Shown here one piece after another: positions 34,601-42,581 of a stretch of DNA of 64,000 bases. Numbering within the stretch: the first letter of the stretch is position 1; each line of letters starts with the position of its first letter. Location of the stretch: NCBI GenBank assembly GCA_934574045.1, contig CAKTMK010000001.1, positions 1 through 64,000 on the forward strand, written 5' to 3'. Position numbers and translations under genes: made by a program. The DNA comes from an uncultured Oscillibacter sp. (GTDB lineage Bacteria > Bacillota > Clostridia > Oscillospirales > Oscillospiraceae). The notes below the pieces were generated by a model that saw only the letters and a list, made by a program, of their open reading frames with translations, did not search any database and had not been told where the DNA came from.

Positions 34601-36513
34601 CCGTTCCCGTGGCCACGAAAAACGCCGGAGACGGCGTGTGCTGGGACCTGCTGTTCCGCATGAACATCCCGGCCAAGTTCGAGCTTTATGAAAAGGTCGG
34701 CGCGGACGGCACGTGGAAGCGCTGCGCCGGCGCGGACGCCAGCGGCCCGGTGGACATCGCCGAGATCAACCCCGCCAACACCGGCAATCTGTACGGCGTC
34801 AGCTATTCCCGCTGCTTCCGCACGGGCAACACCGGCAGCGCCACCGATCTGGATGCGCTGACAAATATGGACGACACCCGGTACTACGGCATCCGCTTCA
34901 CCTCCATCAACAACGTCACCACCCGCGAGACATGGAGCGGCAGAGTGGAGATGCAGGTGCAGGCCATTGCCGGAGCCGACACCAGCGCGCTGCACAATCT
35001 GGCGGTCAGCAATATCGAAAACAGCGACCTGACCGACGCCGTGAACGCCGGGCTGGTCCAGATCGGCAGCCCCTCGCCCTACACCCTCAAGCACTCCTTC
35101 AGCGACACGCAGGTGCCTGAGTTCGTCTCCGGCTATCCCAAGTTCGACCCCAGCGACGTCAGCGGCTCCATCGACGTGCAGCTCACCCGCACCAGCGGAA
35201 AGATCTACTATGTCATTGCCCCGGTGAACACCATCACCACTACGCTGAAGGAGGAGCTGAGCGGAACCAAATCCCTGACGGAGCTGAACTGGGAGTTTCT
35301 GCCCAAGTCCACCGGGACCGGCATCACCAACGTCTTTTCCGACATCCCCACCAGCGGCAGCATCATGACGCCGCCCTATACCGACCCCTCCATCATCCGG
35401 GGCAGCGCGGCCTATAACGGCAGCAACGTCTCCATCTCGCTTCAGGGTCTCAGCCCCAAGACACAGTACGTGGCGTACTTCGTGCTTCAGGGCAGCTCCG
35501 CCACGGTCTACTCCGCCAGCCCCTATGTGTTCGGCTTTGACACCACGGAGATCTCCCGGCCCATCATCGACCTGACCATCAGCAACCCCAGCGTCACCAT
35601 CAAGGTGGACACCACCTCGGACGTGGATTATCTGCTGGCGGTCAACGGCAGCGAGCCGGGCAACCTGCGCGACGCGATGAGCAAATACGCCATTGATCAG
35701 GACGCGAAGGATATGTTCGACAGCATGCCCGGCGGCACCGGAGTCGGCGGCGTGTACACCGTTCTGGACGCCATGAGCAACAGCTATTATGAAAACGGCG
35801 TGCTGGCCGGGTCCATGTTCGATAAGTACGCCACCCAGACCTCCAAGGACGACTTTGCGGAGTTCATCCGCTCCCAGACCACCACCACCGGCGACATCGC
35901 CATGAGCGGCAGCGCGAAGGGCATCCCCGCCAACGGCTACAAGACCATCGACTGCTCCTCCGCCATGGTGGGCAGCACGTGGTACACCTTCCTCGCCGTG
36001 GGCCGCAGCACCGCCAACTCCGGCGACGCGTTCCGCGCCATCCGCCCCGTGTTCAACAAGGACGTCACGCCGCCGATGATCACTGCCTGCAACTTCGTCA
36101 TGACCAATACCGGCAGCATCACCAACGCCACCACCGGACGCTGCTCCGGCACGCTGACGATCCAGTTCGACGAGGCGCTGTACTGGCTGGAGCAGGACGG
36201 CGTGAACCAGACGGTCTCCCGCATCGTTTCCAAGTACCCCGCCGACAGCGGGACCGTCAGCGCCTATACTACCTTCATCGGCGATAAAGGCATCGAGTAC
36301 AAGATTGGGACCGACTCCGTCGCCATCTCCACCGCGAGATTCGAGTTCTCCGGCGTGCGCAACGGCGCCAGCATCACGGCGGAGCGCAGCGTCTGCGACA
36401 AGAGCGGCACCGCCCACACCGTCCCCCTGTCCATCCAGATGAACTTTGTTCCCAACGGCGACGGCACGTTTTCGCCCCAGTTCACCATCACGCCGGAATG
36501 GGACGGCCGCTGA
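31639..36513 (+). CDS. Giant SLH-domain surface protein
   Basis: A secreted, wall-anchored protein of about 1624 aa. Signal peptide is visible (MRRIGTRLLSAVTALVMAAS, cleaved around AHA-A). Three N-terminal SLH domains (about 41-84, 92-145, 150-205; e.g. YSDGSFRPKQSITRGQMAVLL) bind the secondary cell-wall polymer. A strand-rich repetitive segment (about 215-400, beta-helix-like) follows. The rest is a series of modules with SGTIYW, YYxxYVAxDxxGN and TLDTxPP patterns, similar to fibronectin type III or Ig-like folds. AGAAAGGA precedes the ATG at 31639. Start and stop are close to neighbours, so it is probably co-transcribed. Confidence 0.85.
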   Translation: MNMKNNLMRRIGTRLLSAVTALVMAASLLPAAVVPAHAAAWMEPYLEKLVSWGVMRGDSSGNLHPDRTLTRAEFVVLVNRALGYKDTSASVPFRDVSPSDWYYDDINIGHTIGYFKGTSATTASPRAAVTREQAAVLLSRNLALDDDPGASIDFTDSNRLANYSRGLIRSAVVEGILSGYSDGSFRPKQSITRGQMAVLLVKAIGTPINQSGSHSLGSVYGNVTISTSGVTLKDTTIAGNLYITGGLGLGDVALENVNVLGKIVVCGTGESEKGKNSVVMRGVTAPTLIMDNLANNAVSVRAEGSTKIDNTYVRTPAYVEDATDDNYGFTLLRVEGDGTSLSAAGNVKEIVTAAPNSVITAAKGSVKSLTVDETAAGSSVGVLNGAAVKILNLDTKAAVSGTGDVDRMNVNAAGSSASMLPDNIVVRPGVTASIGGQNMDSVLAAESSADPRLLAGYPKITDSAPTSVKGLMRTNKSGTIYWAVTSVTDGSVKDADLIKPSNNLRILKSGNLKAAASNTDYNAAVSGLTAGGSYYFSAVLVDARDQHSAVKTVSFTTPDTSAPNFASGFPYMSKITNTAGEVTVMATKSCRLYYALLPKGATAPTANDFRTSNIPGNFGYGTREMTKNVSDTFRVNQKSLTELETYDLYLWLSDVDNGKSSSVKKLSFTTVDRTPPIFVRTPSVSSIKSTSVGASAAINEAGTIYWVVVKEGEEYPKPMNGQTTKPELTSEAAKIQVASGLNALKSGKTAATANKDVTLNISGLAAETSYDVYYVAQDKAGNYSDSVGKFTIHTLDTNPPKVTQEFTRTNDTEGKNPLADTDIRIIFSESVQDSGTNQQLLALYQTSVNTSVSKTERDDAREVLNGLLRTDIQLYSADVTPAALVRERTNDSDTDWVIDYRYASVTAEDGKVVVTFENGKALNLKSGAKYYFMIQNIADTSTNKNIIKPNPTTLPAFTTVFAQIQFSSTDTSGDVGGTTVEFDMSFRAVPVATKNAGDGVCWDLLFRMNIPAKFELYEKVGADGTWKRCAGADASGPVDIAEINPANTGNLYGVSYSRCFRTGNTGSATDLDALTNMDDTRYYGIRFTSINNVTTRETWSGRVEMQVQAIAGADTSALHNLAVSNIENSDLTDAVNAGLVQIGSPSPYTLKHSFSDTQVPEFVSGYPKFDPSDVSGSIDVQLTRTSGKIYYVIAPVNTITTTLKEELSGTKSLTELNWEFLPKSTGTGITNVFSDIPTSGSIMTPPYTDPSIIRGSAAYNGSNVSISLQGLSPKTQYVAYFVLQGSSATVYSASPYVFGFDTTEISRPIIDLTISNPSVTIKVDTTSDVDYLLAVNGSEPGNLRDAMSKYAIDQDAKDMFDSMPGGTGVGGVYTVLDAMSNSYYENGVLAGSMFDKYATQTSKDDFAEFIRSQTTTTGDIAMSGSAKGIPANGYKTIDCSSAMVGSTWYTFLAVGRSTANSGDAFRAIRPVFNKDVTPPMITACNFVMTNTGSITNATTGRCSGTLTIQFDEALYWLEQDGVNQTVSRIVSKYPADSGTVSAYTTFIGDKGIEYKIGTDSVAISTARFEFSGVRNGASITAERSVCDKSGTAHTVPLSIQMNFVPNGDGTFSPQFTITPEWDGR

Positions 36514-36549
36514 GCCGTCCCCGCGCGACCGCGCAAAGGAGTTATCGCT

Positions 36550-39500
36550 ATGAAACACATTGATCTTCGCAGGCCCGCGGCCCTGCTGCTGGCGCTGGTC
36601 CTCTCCCTGTCCCTCGCCGTTCCCGCGGCGGCGGACGAGGACGGCACAGGCGGCGGCACGCTGCTCACCGCGGCGGACCTCTCGACTCTGAGCGTCGATC
36701 TGGGCGGCAGCGCGGAGCGCATCATCGACGCGGTGAGCATCGACCTGACCGCCTCCGTCTCCGGTGTGCCGGAGAACGTGTACCCGGAGTATACCTATGA
36801 ATGGAGCAGCAGCAATACCGACACCGCCGAGGTCAGCGGCACCGGCAGCACCGTGTCCGTCCTGCGGGGCAGCACGCCGGGCCGCTCCACCATCACCGTC
36901 AAAGTCACCGCCCGCGTCCCGGGCGTGGAGGGCGTCTCCGCCGACGCGGAACGGACGCTCACCGTCTCCCGCGGCGTGCTGGTCCCCGGCGTCACGCTGA
37001 ACAAGACCTCCGCCACCACCAAGCCCCGCCAGTCGGTCCAGCTCTCCGCCACGCCGTATGTCCCGGCGGGCAGCGACGACACGGTGACATGGAGATCGGA
37101 CAACGAGACCTCGGCCACGGTGTCCTCCTCCGGTCTGGTCACCGGCCAGGCCCCCGGCACCGCCTATATCACCGCCACGGTGGGCGCCTATTCCGCCCAG
37201 TGCCTGGTGACGGTGGAGGAGCTTCTGGCCCGGGACATCACCGCCAGCGCCTCCGTGGACGCGCCCATGCTCTTCTCCGGCGTAGCGGGCGAGATGGCCG
37301 ACGAGTGCAAGCGGGTCCTCGGGACCACGCTGCGCTATGTCACCGGCCTGTCCGTCTCCACCAGTCAGGGTACGCTGTACTACGGCTACAATTCCGAGGC
37401 GGAGCCGGGCGCAGGCGTGGGCGCCAGCGAGAACTACTACTATTTCAGCGGCGACGCGGGCCGTCTGCTCAGCGATGTGGCCTTCGTTCCCCGGGCCGGA
37501 TACTCCGGCGATGTCACCATCGGCTACACGGGCTATGATACCAACGGCAATGCGTTTCAGGGCGATATCATCGTCTCCGTGTCCTATACCAGCGGCATCT
37601 CCTATTCTACCACCGGCCGGGACCGGATCGACTTCAACCCGGAGGACTTTGCCGCCGTGTGCCGGTCCCGGACCGGACACGAGCTTCAGTCCGTCACCTT
37701 CTCCCTGCCCTCGGCTTCCAAGGGAACGCTGTTCTACAAGTACAGCGGGAGCGACCTCGACAACAAGGTCCTTGCCGACACTTCGTATTACCGCAGCAAG
37801 TCCCCCCAGCTGGCGGACGTGAGCTTTGTGGCGGCGGACGGCTACTCCGGCTCCCTCACCGTGTCCTACACGGGACGGGACGTGAACGGGAACAGCTTCG
37901 GCGGTTCCGTGTCTATTGAGGTCTCCACCGGCGCGTCCGGACGGGGCAGCATCTCCTATTCCACCACGAGAAACCGGGGCGTCCGGTTTGAGGTGGACGA
38001 CTTTGACCGGCTGTGCCGGGATATGCTGGACGTGCGGCTCAAGTACGTAACGTTCACGCCGCCTTCCTCCTCCGTCGGCCAGCTCCGGTACAACTACAAT
38101 TCCTCCTCCAGCTCCGGCGGAACGGTCTTCAACGGCTCCAGCTATTACCGCACCTCGTATCCCTATCTGGACAACGTATACTTCGTCCCCGCCTCGGACT
38201 GGACCGGCACGGCGGACATCTCCTTCACCGGCTACGGCACCAACAGCCAGCGCTTCACCGGCACCGTCTCCGTGGAGGTCACGTCCTCCTCGTCGTCCTC
38301 CGGGCGGCTGAATTACACCACCCGGCAGGACACCGCCGTGCGGTTCAACGTGGACGATTTCAGCAATTACTGCTCGGACCAGACCGACGAGCGGCTCAGC
38401 TATGTCCGCTTCGATCTGCCCTCCTCCTCGGTGGGCCGCCTGCGGTACAACTACTATTCCTCCTCCAGCAGCGGCAGCGCCGTCTCGGAATCCACCAGCT
38501 ATTACCGCGGCTCCAGCCCCTATCTGGACGACGTGTATTTTGTTCCCGCCTCCGGCTGGACCGGCACCGCGGATATCCGCTTCACCGGATACAGCACCGG
38601 CGGCCAGCGCTTCACCGGAACGGTCCGCGTGACGGTCCGCGGCTCCGGCACCTCCGGCACGCTGTCCTACTCCACCTCGCAGGGGTCGGCGGTGAATTTC
38701 TCCGCGGAGGATTTCGACTCCGCGTGCAGGGACCTGACGGAGCGGCACCTGAACTACGTCCGCTTCGATCTGCCCTCCGCCTCGGTGGGAACGCTGCGCT
38801 ATAACTACAATTCCTCCTCCAGCACCGGGAGCGCCGTGTCCTCCGGCAGCAGCTATTACCGCTCCTCCTCGCCGTACCTGAGCAACGTTTCCTTTGTCCC
38901 CGCCTCCGGCTTCTCCGGCACGGCGGACATCCGCTACACCGGATACGACACCAGCGGCCAGCGCTACACCGGCACGGTGAGCGTCACGGTCAAGGGCGCG
39001 GCCGCCGCCGGGATCATCTACCAGACGGTCACCGCGGGAAAGTCGCTAAACTTTGACAACGCCATGTTCCAGAACGCGTGCAGCGCCCGGGGCGCGGCGT
39101 CCTTCGCCAGCCTGACGTTCTCCAGTCTGCCCTCCGCCTCCGTCGGCCAGCTCCGGTATCAGTACGTCTCCAGCAGCACTCCCGGCACCGCCGTGACCGC
39201 CAACACCACGTATTACGTGTCCGCGGCCCCGCTGGTGTCCAACCTGTGCTTCGTCGCCGCGCCGGATCAGACCGGCACCGTCACCCTCTCCTACACCGGG
39301 AAGGACAGCAGCGGCGTCACCTACCCCGGCACCATCGTCCTCACCATCGTCTCCTCCGGCACGAGCGCCAGCTCCTTCACGGATATGGGCAATTACGCAT
39401 GGGCCAGCAAGTCGGTGGAATACCTGTACGTCAACGGCGTGGTCAACGGCACGGGCGGCGGGAAATTTTCCCCCGGCTCCCCCATCACCCGGGGCAGCTT

Positions 39501-39912
39501 CATGCTGATGCTCAACCGCGCGTTCAAGTTCACCGCCTCCGGCGGCGCTGGCTTTTCCGACGTGCCGGACGGCAGCGTGTACGCCGACGCGGTGAAGATC
39601 GCGCAGGCGCTTGGCATCGCGCAGGGCAGCGGCGGCCGCTTCTACCCCACCCAGCCCCTCTCCCGCCAGCAGGCGGCGGTCTTTCTGGCCCGCGCCATGC
39701 GGGCGGACGGCTGGACCATCAGCGGCGGGACCCGCAGCGAGCTGTCCTCCTTCTCGGACGCGGCCTCCGTCTCGGATTATGCGGTGAGCGACCTTGCCGC
39801 CATGGTCCGCATGGGCATCTTTCAGGGCGGCAGCGACGGGCGGCTGAACCCGCAGGCCCCCCTCACCCGGGCGCAGATGGCCGTCATTCTCTGTCGGGCG
39901 ATCACGCAGTAA
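36550..39912 (+). CDS. SLH-domain surface protein with six tandem repeats
   Basis: A 1120-aa secreted protein. Signal peptide (residues 1-28), an Ig-like segment, a BIG_2-type Ig domain (about 148-224), six ~118-residue repeats (about 229-939) and three C-terminal SLH domains (about 940-1120). SLH at the C-terminus contrasts with the N-terminal placement in the preceding gene. Each repeat contains LPSxSxGxLRYNY, a Ser-rich loop, YYRxSxPYLxxVxFVPA, then GTADIxFTGY and RFTGTVxV. I know of no named family for the repeat. AAAGGAG precedes the ATG. Confidence 0.85.
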   Translation: MKHIDLRRPAALLLALVLSLSLAVPAAADEDGTGGGTLLTAADLSTLSVDLGGSAERIIDAVSIDLTASVSGVPENVYPEYTYEWSSSNTDTAEVSGTGSTVSVLRGSTPGRSTITVKVTARVPGVEGVSADAERTLTVSRGVLVPGVTLNKTSATTKPRQSVQLSATPYVPAGSDDTVTWRSDNETSATVSSSGLVTGQAPGTAYITATVGAYSAQCLVTVEELLARDITASASVDAPMLFSGVAGEMADECKRVLGTTLRYVTGLSVSTSQGTLYYGYNSEAEPGAGVGASENYYYFSGDAGRLLSDVAFVPRAGYSGDVTIGYTGYDTNGNAFQGDIIVSVSYTSGISYSTTGRDRIDFNPEDFAAVCRSRTGHELQSVTFSLPSASKGTLFYKYSGSDLDNKVLADTSYYRSKSPQLADVSFVAADGYSGSLTVSYTGRDVNGNSFGGSVSIEVSTGASGRGSISYSTTRNRGVRFEVDDFDRLCRDMLDVRLKYVTFTPPSSSVGQLRYNYNSSSSSGGTVFNGSSYYRTSYPYLDNVYFVPASDWTGTADISFTGYGTNSQRFTGTVSVEVTSSSSSSGRLNYTTRQDTAVRFNVDDFSNYCSDQTDERLSYVRFDLPSSSVGRLRYNYYSSSSSGSAVSESTSYYRGSSPYLDDVYFVPASGWTGTADIRFTGYSTGGQRFTGTVRVTVRGSGTSGTLSYSTSQGSAVNFSAEDFDSACRDLTERHLNYVRFDLPSASVGTLRYNYNSSSSTGSAVSSGSSYYRSSSPYLSNVSFVPASGFSGTADIRYTGYDTSGQRYTGTVSVTVKGAAAAGIIYQTVTAGKSLNFDNAMFQNACSARGAASFASLTFSSLPSASVGQLRYQYVSSSTPGTAVTANTTYYVSAAPLVSNLCFVAAPDQTGTVTLSYTGKDSSGVTYPGTIVLTIVSSGTSASSFTDMGNYAWASKSVEYLYVNGVVNGTGGGKFSPGSPITRGSFMLMLNRAFKFTASGGAGFSDVPDGSVYADAVKIAQALGIAQGSGGRFYPTQPLSRQQAAVFLARAMRADGWTISGGTRSELSSFSDAASVSDYAVSDLAAMVRMGIFQGGSDGRLNPQAPLTRAQMAVILCRAITQ
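37234..39366 (+). repeat. Six tandem ~118-residue repeats inside the second SLH protein
   Basis: Unit starts are at about 37234, 37591, 37933, 38290, 38644 and 38998. Units 3 to 5 are the closest to each other in protein and DNA, with long shared stretches, suggesting recent duplication. Units 1, 2 and 6 have diverged. A conserved Cys in the CRD-type helix (DFxxxCR) occurs in units 2 to 5 and in a shifted form in unit 6. Confidence 0.85.
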
Positions 39913-39953
39913 GATCCGCCATCCGACCGAAATTATAAAAGGAGCTTGTTTTC

Positions 39954-40667
39954 ATGGCATTCAGACCGACCGCTCCGCACCGTCCGGAGCCGCCCGCCAA
40001 GCCGCAGCCCGCAAAGGAGCTGCGGGAGACGGTGGGGCATCTGTGCGAGGTGCGCAAGCCCAACAACACGCTGATCTTTCTCGGCCGCGTAAAAAGCTAC
40101 GACGGCGCGTCGCTGTGCATCCTGCCCACCGGCGGACGGGGCGCCCCGCCGGTGATCTACAACGACGAATTCAAGATCATCCTGCACGTGCCCAACCGCC
40201 CCTCTCTGGCGTGGATGGGCCATATCACCGGCAGCTCCCCCTCCTTCTGGATGCTGGGCAAGCTGACCAGCTGCCACCAGAGCGAGCAGCGCGTCAGCTT
40301 CCGCCAGCCGGTGGCCCTGCGGGCCAACCTGCTGTGCATCAACGCGCTGTATCCCAACGGCCCCCGGGGGAAGGACGAGTATTTTTCCAAGGTATGCAAG
40401 GTAGTGGACGTGAGTCTGGGCGGCGTCCAGCTCCGCGGGCCGGACTTTTACCGCCCCGGCGACCACCTGCTGCTGACAAACCTCTATCTCGACAAGGCCC
40501 GCCCCTTCGTGTTCACGCTCCACGTCCGCTGGGCCGCGCAGGTCAGCCCCGTGGAGGCGCACCTGGGCTGCTCTTTTGAGAACATGACCGTCCGGGACGA
40601 GGACCGGCTCTGTGCCGCCATTCTGGAGCTTCAGCGGCAGGACATCGCCCGCCAGCGGGACTTCTGA
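39954..40667 (+). CDS. PilZ-domain protein, last gene of the SLH operon
   Basis: A 237-aa protein, Pro/Lys-rich at the start, with a YcgR-like N-terminal domain and a C-terminal PilZ domain. The binding signature is intact: R113-x-x-x-R117 and D152-x-S154-x-x-G157. It shares the pattern YDGxSxxxxP and the closing EDRLCAAILELQR with the next gene, so the two are paralogues. GGAG precedes the ATG by about 9 bases, and the gap to the SLH gene is only 41 bases. Role probably c-di-GMP sensing; no target visible. Confidence 0.8.
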   Translation: MAFRPTAPHRPEPPAKPQPAKELRETVGHLCEVRKPNNTLIFLGRVKSYDGASLCILPTGGRGAPPVIYNDEFKIILHVPNRPSLAWMGHITGSSPSFWMLGKLTSCHQSEQRVSFRQPVALRANLLCINALYPNGPRGKDEYFSKVCKVVDVSLGGVQLRGPDFYRPGDHLLLTNLYLDKARPFVFTLHVRWAAQVSPVEAHLGCSFENMTVRDEDRLCAAILELQRQDIARQRDF

Positions 40668-40731
40668 GCGCGGTTATTTTGCATTGAAAAAGCAAAATCC
40701 CGCATAATTTCGTAAACCCGGAAAAACATGC

Positions 40732-40763
40732 GGGCGGCGGCAGCCAAATGGCTGCCGCCGCCC
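40732..40763 (+). terminator. Terminator after the SLH/PilZ gene run
   Basis: GGGCGGCGGCAGCC, loop AAAT, GGCTGCCGCCGCCC, then TGTTTTTC. It is the first convincing stop downstream of 29210. Confidence 0.9.
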
Positions 40764-40833
40764 TGTTTTTCTGTCCGGTTTTCAAAAAATCAATTTTGTG
40801 TCGGATTTTATCCGAATATAACCATATTTTCCA

Positions 40834-40862
40834 TTGAATTTTTGCTTTGCAGGTGATAAAAT
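40834..40862 (+). promoter_or_regulatory. Promoter of the third PilZ gene
   Basis: TTGAAT (40834-40839), 17 bases, TAAAAT (40857-40862), with TGA directly before the -10 (extended). It gives a leader of about 65 bases. The surrounding region is unusually A/T-rich for this genome. Confidence 0.75.
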
Positions 40863-40933
40863 TAAAATTTACCACAGCGACCGCATTCCTCCGCGCAGCA
40901 TCGGTTTTTGAAATTCAAAAGAGAGGGGCCTTC

Positions 40934-41680
40934 ATGATGTTTCGTTTTTGGAAGCGTCTTCAGAACCGCTTTCACAAGCAGCCAGCCCCCGCGCCTGCCG
41001 TTCGGGAGTCAAAGCCGCTCAGCGAATTTGAGCACGCCGCAAAGCACCGATGCGAGGTGCGAGGCATGGACGACCGGCCCATCTTTCTCGCGGATGTGAA
41101 GGGGTATGACGGCCATTCCTTCCTGCTGTACCCCGCGCTGGACATCGACGCGCCGCCCGTGATCTTCAACAGCCAGTATAAGCTGGTATTCCGGACGCTT
41201 CAGCGCCCCGCGCCCGCGTGGGCGGCCCGTGTCCGGGGCAGCAATTACGAGTTTTGGAAGATGGACGAACTCTCCCGCCAGCCGGACGAGCAGCGGGCCA
41301 GCTTCCGCCAGCGGCTCTCGCCCCTGCCCGCCGCCGTGATCCGGGTTCTGCTGGAGCTGCCCAAGCGGGGCGAAGCCCTGGGCGAACAGTGCTTCAGCGG
41401 CGAACAGGCGGACTGTGAGGTGCTGGACGTGGGCGTGGGCGGATTGCAGCTGCGCTCCAGCGAACCGTTTTTCAAAAACGAGCTGGTGGCCGTCACCGGC
41501 CTGCTGCTGGGCCGCGATCCCAAGCCCTTCTCCCTGCCGCTTCAGGTCCGCTGGGTCGCTGACAGCGGCGACGGCTTCTATCACTGCGGCTGCGTGTTTC
41601 ACGCCGTACCGGAGCGGGACGAGCAGCGCCTGTGCGCCGCCATGTTCGGTCTTCAGCGCGCCAGCCTGAGCCGCATCTGA
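40934..41680 (+). CDS. PilZ-like protein with an altered c-di-GMP motif
   Basis: A 248-aa paralogue of the preceding PilZ protein: shared layout, YDGHSFLLYPA and EQRLCAAMFGLQR. It keeps R121-x-x-x-R125, but the second motif reads D165-V-G-V-G-G, with Gly where Ser is usual. Ligand binding may be weaker or lost. GAGAGGGG lies before the ATG; the frame extends 29 codons upstream into the promoter region. Unlike its sister it has its own promoter. Confidence 0.75.
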   Translation: MMFRFWKRLQNRFHKQPAPAPAVRESKPLSEFEHAAKHRCEVRGMDDRPIFLADVKGYDGHSFLLYPALDIDAPPVIFNSQYKLVFRTLQRPAPAWAARVRGSNYEFWKMDELSRQPDEQRASFRQRLSPLPAAVIRVLLELPKRGEALGEQCFSGEQADCEVLDVGVGGLQLRSSEPFFKNELVAVTGLLLGRDPKPFSLPLQVRWVADSGDGFYHCGCVFHAVPERDEQRLCAAMFGLQRASLSRI

Positions 41681-41709
41681 CGGCGCGGCCCCCCCCTTAA
41701 AAATCACAG

Positions 41710-41743
41710 CGGCCCCGCGGGAGACGCGTCTCCCGCGGGGCCG
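41710..41743. terminator. Bidirectional terminator between the third PilZ gene and rlmA
   Basis: A perfect 34-base palindrome (CGGCCCCGCGGGAGACG and its complement). On the plus strand it is followed by TTTTGCC, on the minus strand by CTGTGATTTTTAAG. Confidence 0.88.
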
Positions 41744-41752
41744 TTTTGCCGG

Positions 41753-42577
41753 TCAGACCGCCCGGAACACATGGATGCGGAACCCCGTCTGCACGCTGAG
41801 CCGGTCCAGCTTCGCCAGCCGCTCCGCGCCCGCCCGGGGCGTTTTCCAGTAATAGGGCGTCATTTGGAACAGGGCATGGATCTCCTCCTGCGAGGACAGC
41901 TCGATCCGCCCGTCCACCGGGACCACCGTCTCATACGCAAAGCCCGGATAGGGCGTGAGCCGCTCCTCGTTGGGGTACGGCTCGTCGTAGAGCGTCTCCT
42001 TCAGCTCCCACAGGTGCATGGCGGAGGGCACCACGTACAAAAAGCAGCCGTCCCGCCGCATCACCCGCCGGAACTCCTCCGCGGCCAGCGGAGAAAAGCA
42101 GTTGAGCAGCAGGTCCGCCGCCCCGTCCGCCAGCGGCAGACGGTAGGAGGAAGCCACGGCAAATTCCACCGCCTTCTCCCGCTTGGCCGCCAGCCGGACC
42201 ACTGCCTTGGAAATGTCCGTTCCGGCCATGCGGGGCCGCTTCCCCGCCGCGCACAGGGCGCGGTAGATGCCGGAGGTGTAATACCCCTCGCCGCAGCCCG
42301 CGTCCAGCACCGCCGGCTCCGCTCCGGTGTGGTCCACCGCCAGCGCACACAGCGCGTCCAGCAGCGGGCGGTAATAGTCCCGGGAGAGAAAGTCCCGCCG
42401 GGCCGCGGCCATGCCGGGGTCGTCCCCCGGCGCGGCGGAGTGCTTCCGATTCACCGGCAGGAGATAGACGTAGCCCTCCCGGGCAATGTCAAAGCAGTGC
42501 CCCGCGGGGCAGACGCAGCTCCGCTCCGTCCGCGCCAGCGCCGCGCCGCACAGCGGGCAGCGGAACAGGCTCTCCAT
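41753..42577 (-). CDS. rlmA: RlmA-type 23S rRNA (guanine-N1)-methyltransferase
   Basis: SAM-dependent methyltransferase that modifies a guanine in 23S rRNA (G745 in E. coli, G748 in others). The 274-aa protein has the N-terminal zinc ribbon with C7, C10, C23 and H27, and VLDAGCGEGYYTSGI as SAM motif I. Further family features are LLNCFSPLAAEEFRRVMR and MTPYYWKTP near the end. In the family, methylation changes sensitivity to some macrolides. It starts 5 bases downstream of the MATE stop, so the two are probably co-transcribed. Confidence 0.85.
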   Translation of the reverse strand: MESLFRCPLCGAALARTERSCVCPAGHCFDIAREGYVYLLPVNRKHSAAPGDDPGMAAARRDFLSRDYYRPLLDALCALAVDHTGAEPAVLDAGCGEGYYTSGIYRALCAAGKRPRMAGTDISKAVVRLAAKREKAVEFAVASSYRLPLADGAADLLLNCFSPLAAEEFRRVMRRDGCFLYVVPSAMHLWELKETLYDEPYPNEERLTPYPGFAYETVVPVDGRIELSSQEEIHALFQMTPYYWKTPRAGAERLAKLDRLSVQTGFRIHVFRAV

Positions 42578-42581
42578 TCCC

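Noticed and set aside
31525..38748. A 2407-codon open frame on the minus strand opposite both SLH genes
   Set aside because: It lies antisense to two genes with signal peptides, RBSs and SLH domains. The translation is Gly/Val/His/Asp-rich without any family motif. Such frames arise from strong GC3 codon bias and repeated sequence.
37234..39366. Tandem repeats as a possible CRISPR array
   Set aside because: The repeat unit is about 354 bases, coding and divergent, with no short identical repeats and spacers.
40668..40933. A c-di-GMP riboswitch in the A/T-rich stretch before the third PilZ gene
   Set aside because: I looked for the conserved GEMM core near the promoter and did not find it. 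The region contains a terminator and an ordinary promoter only.
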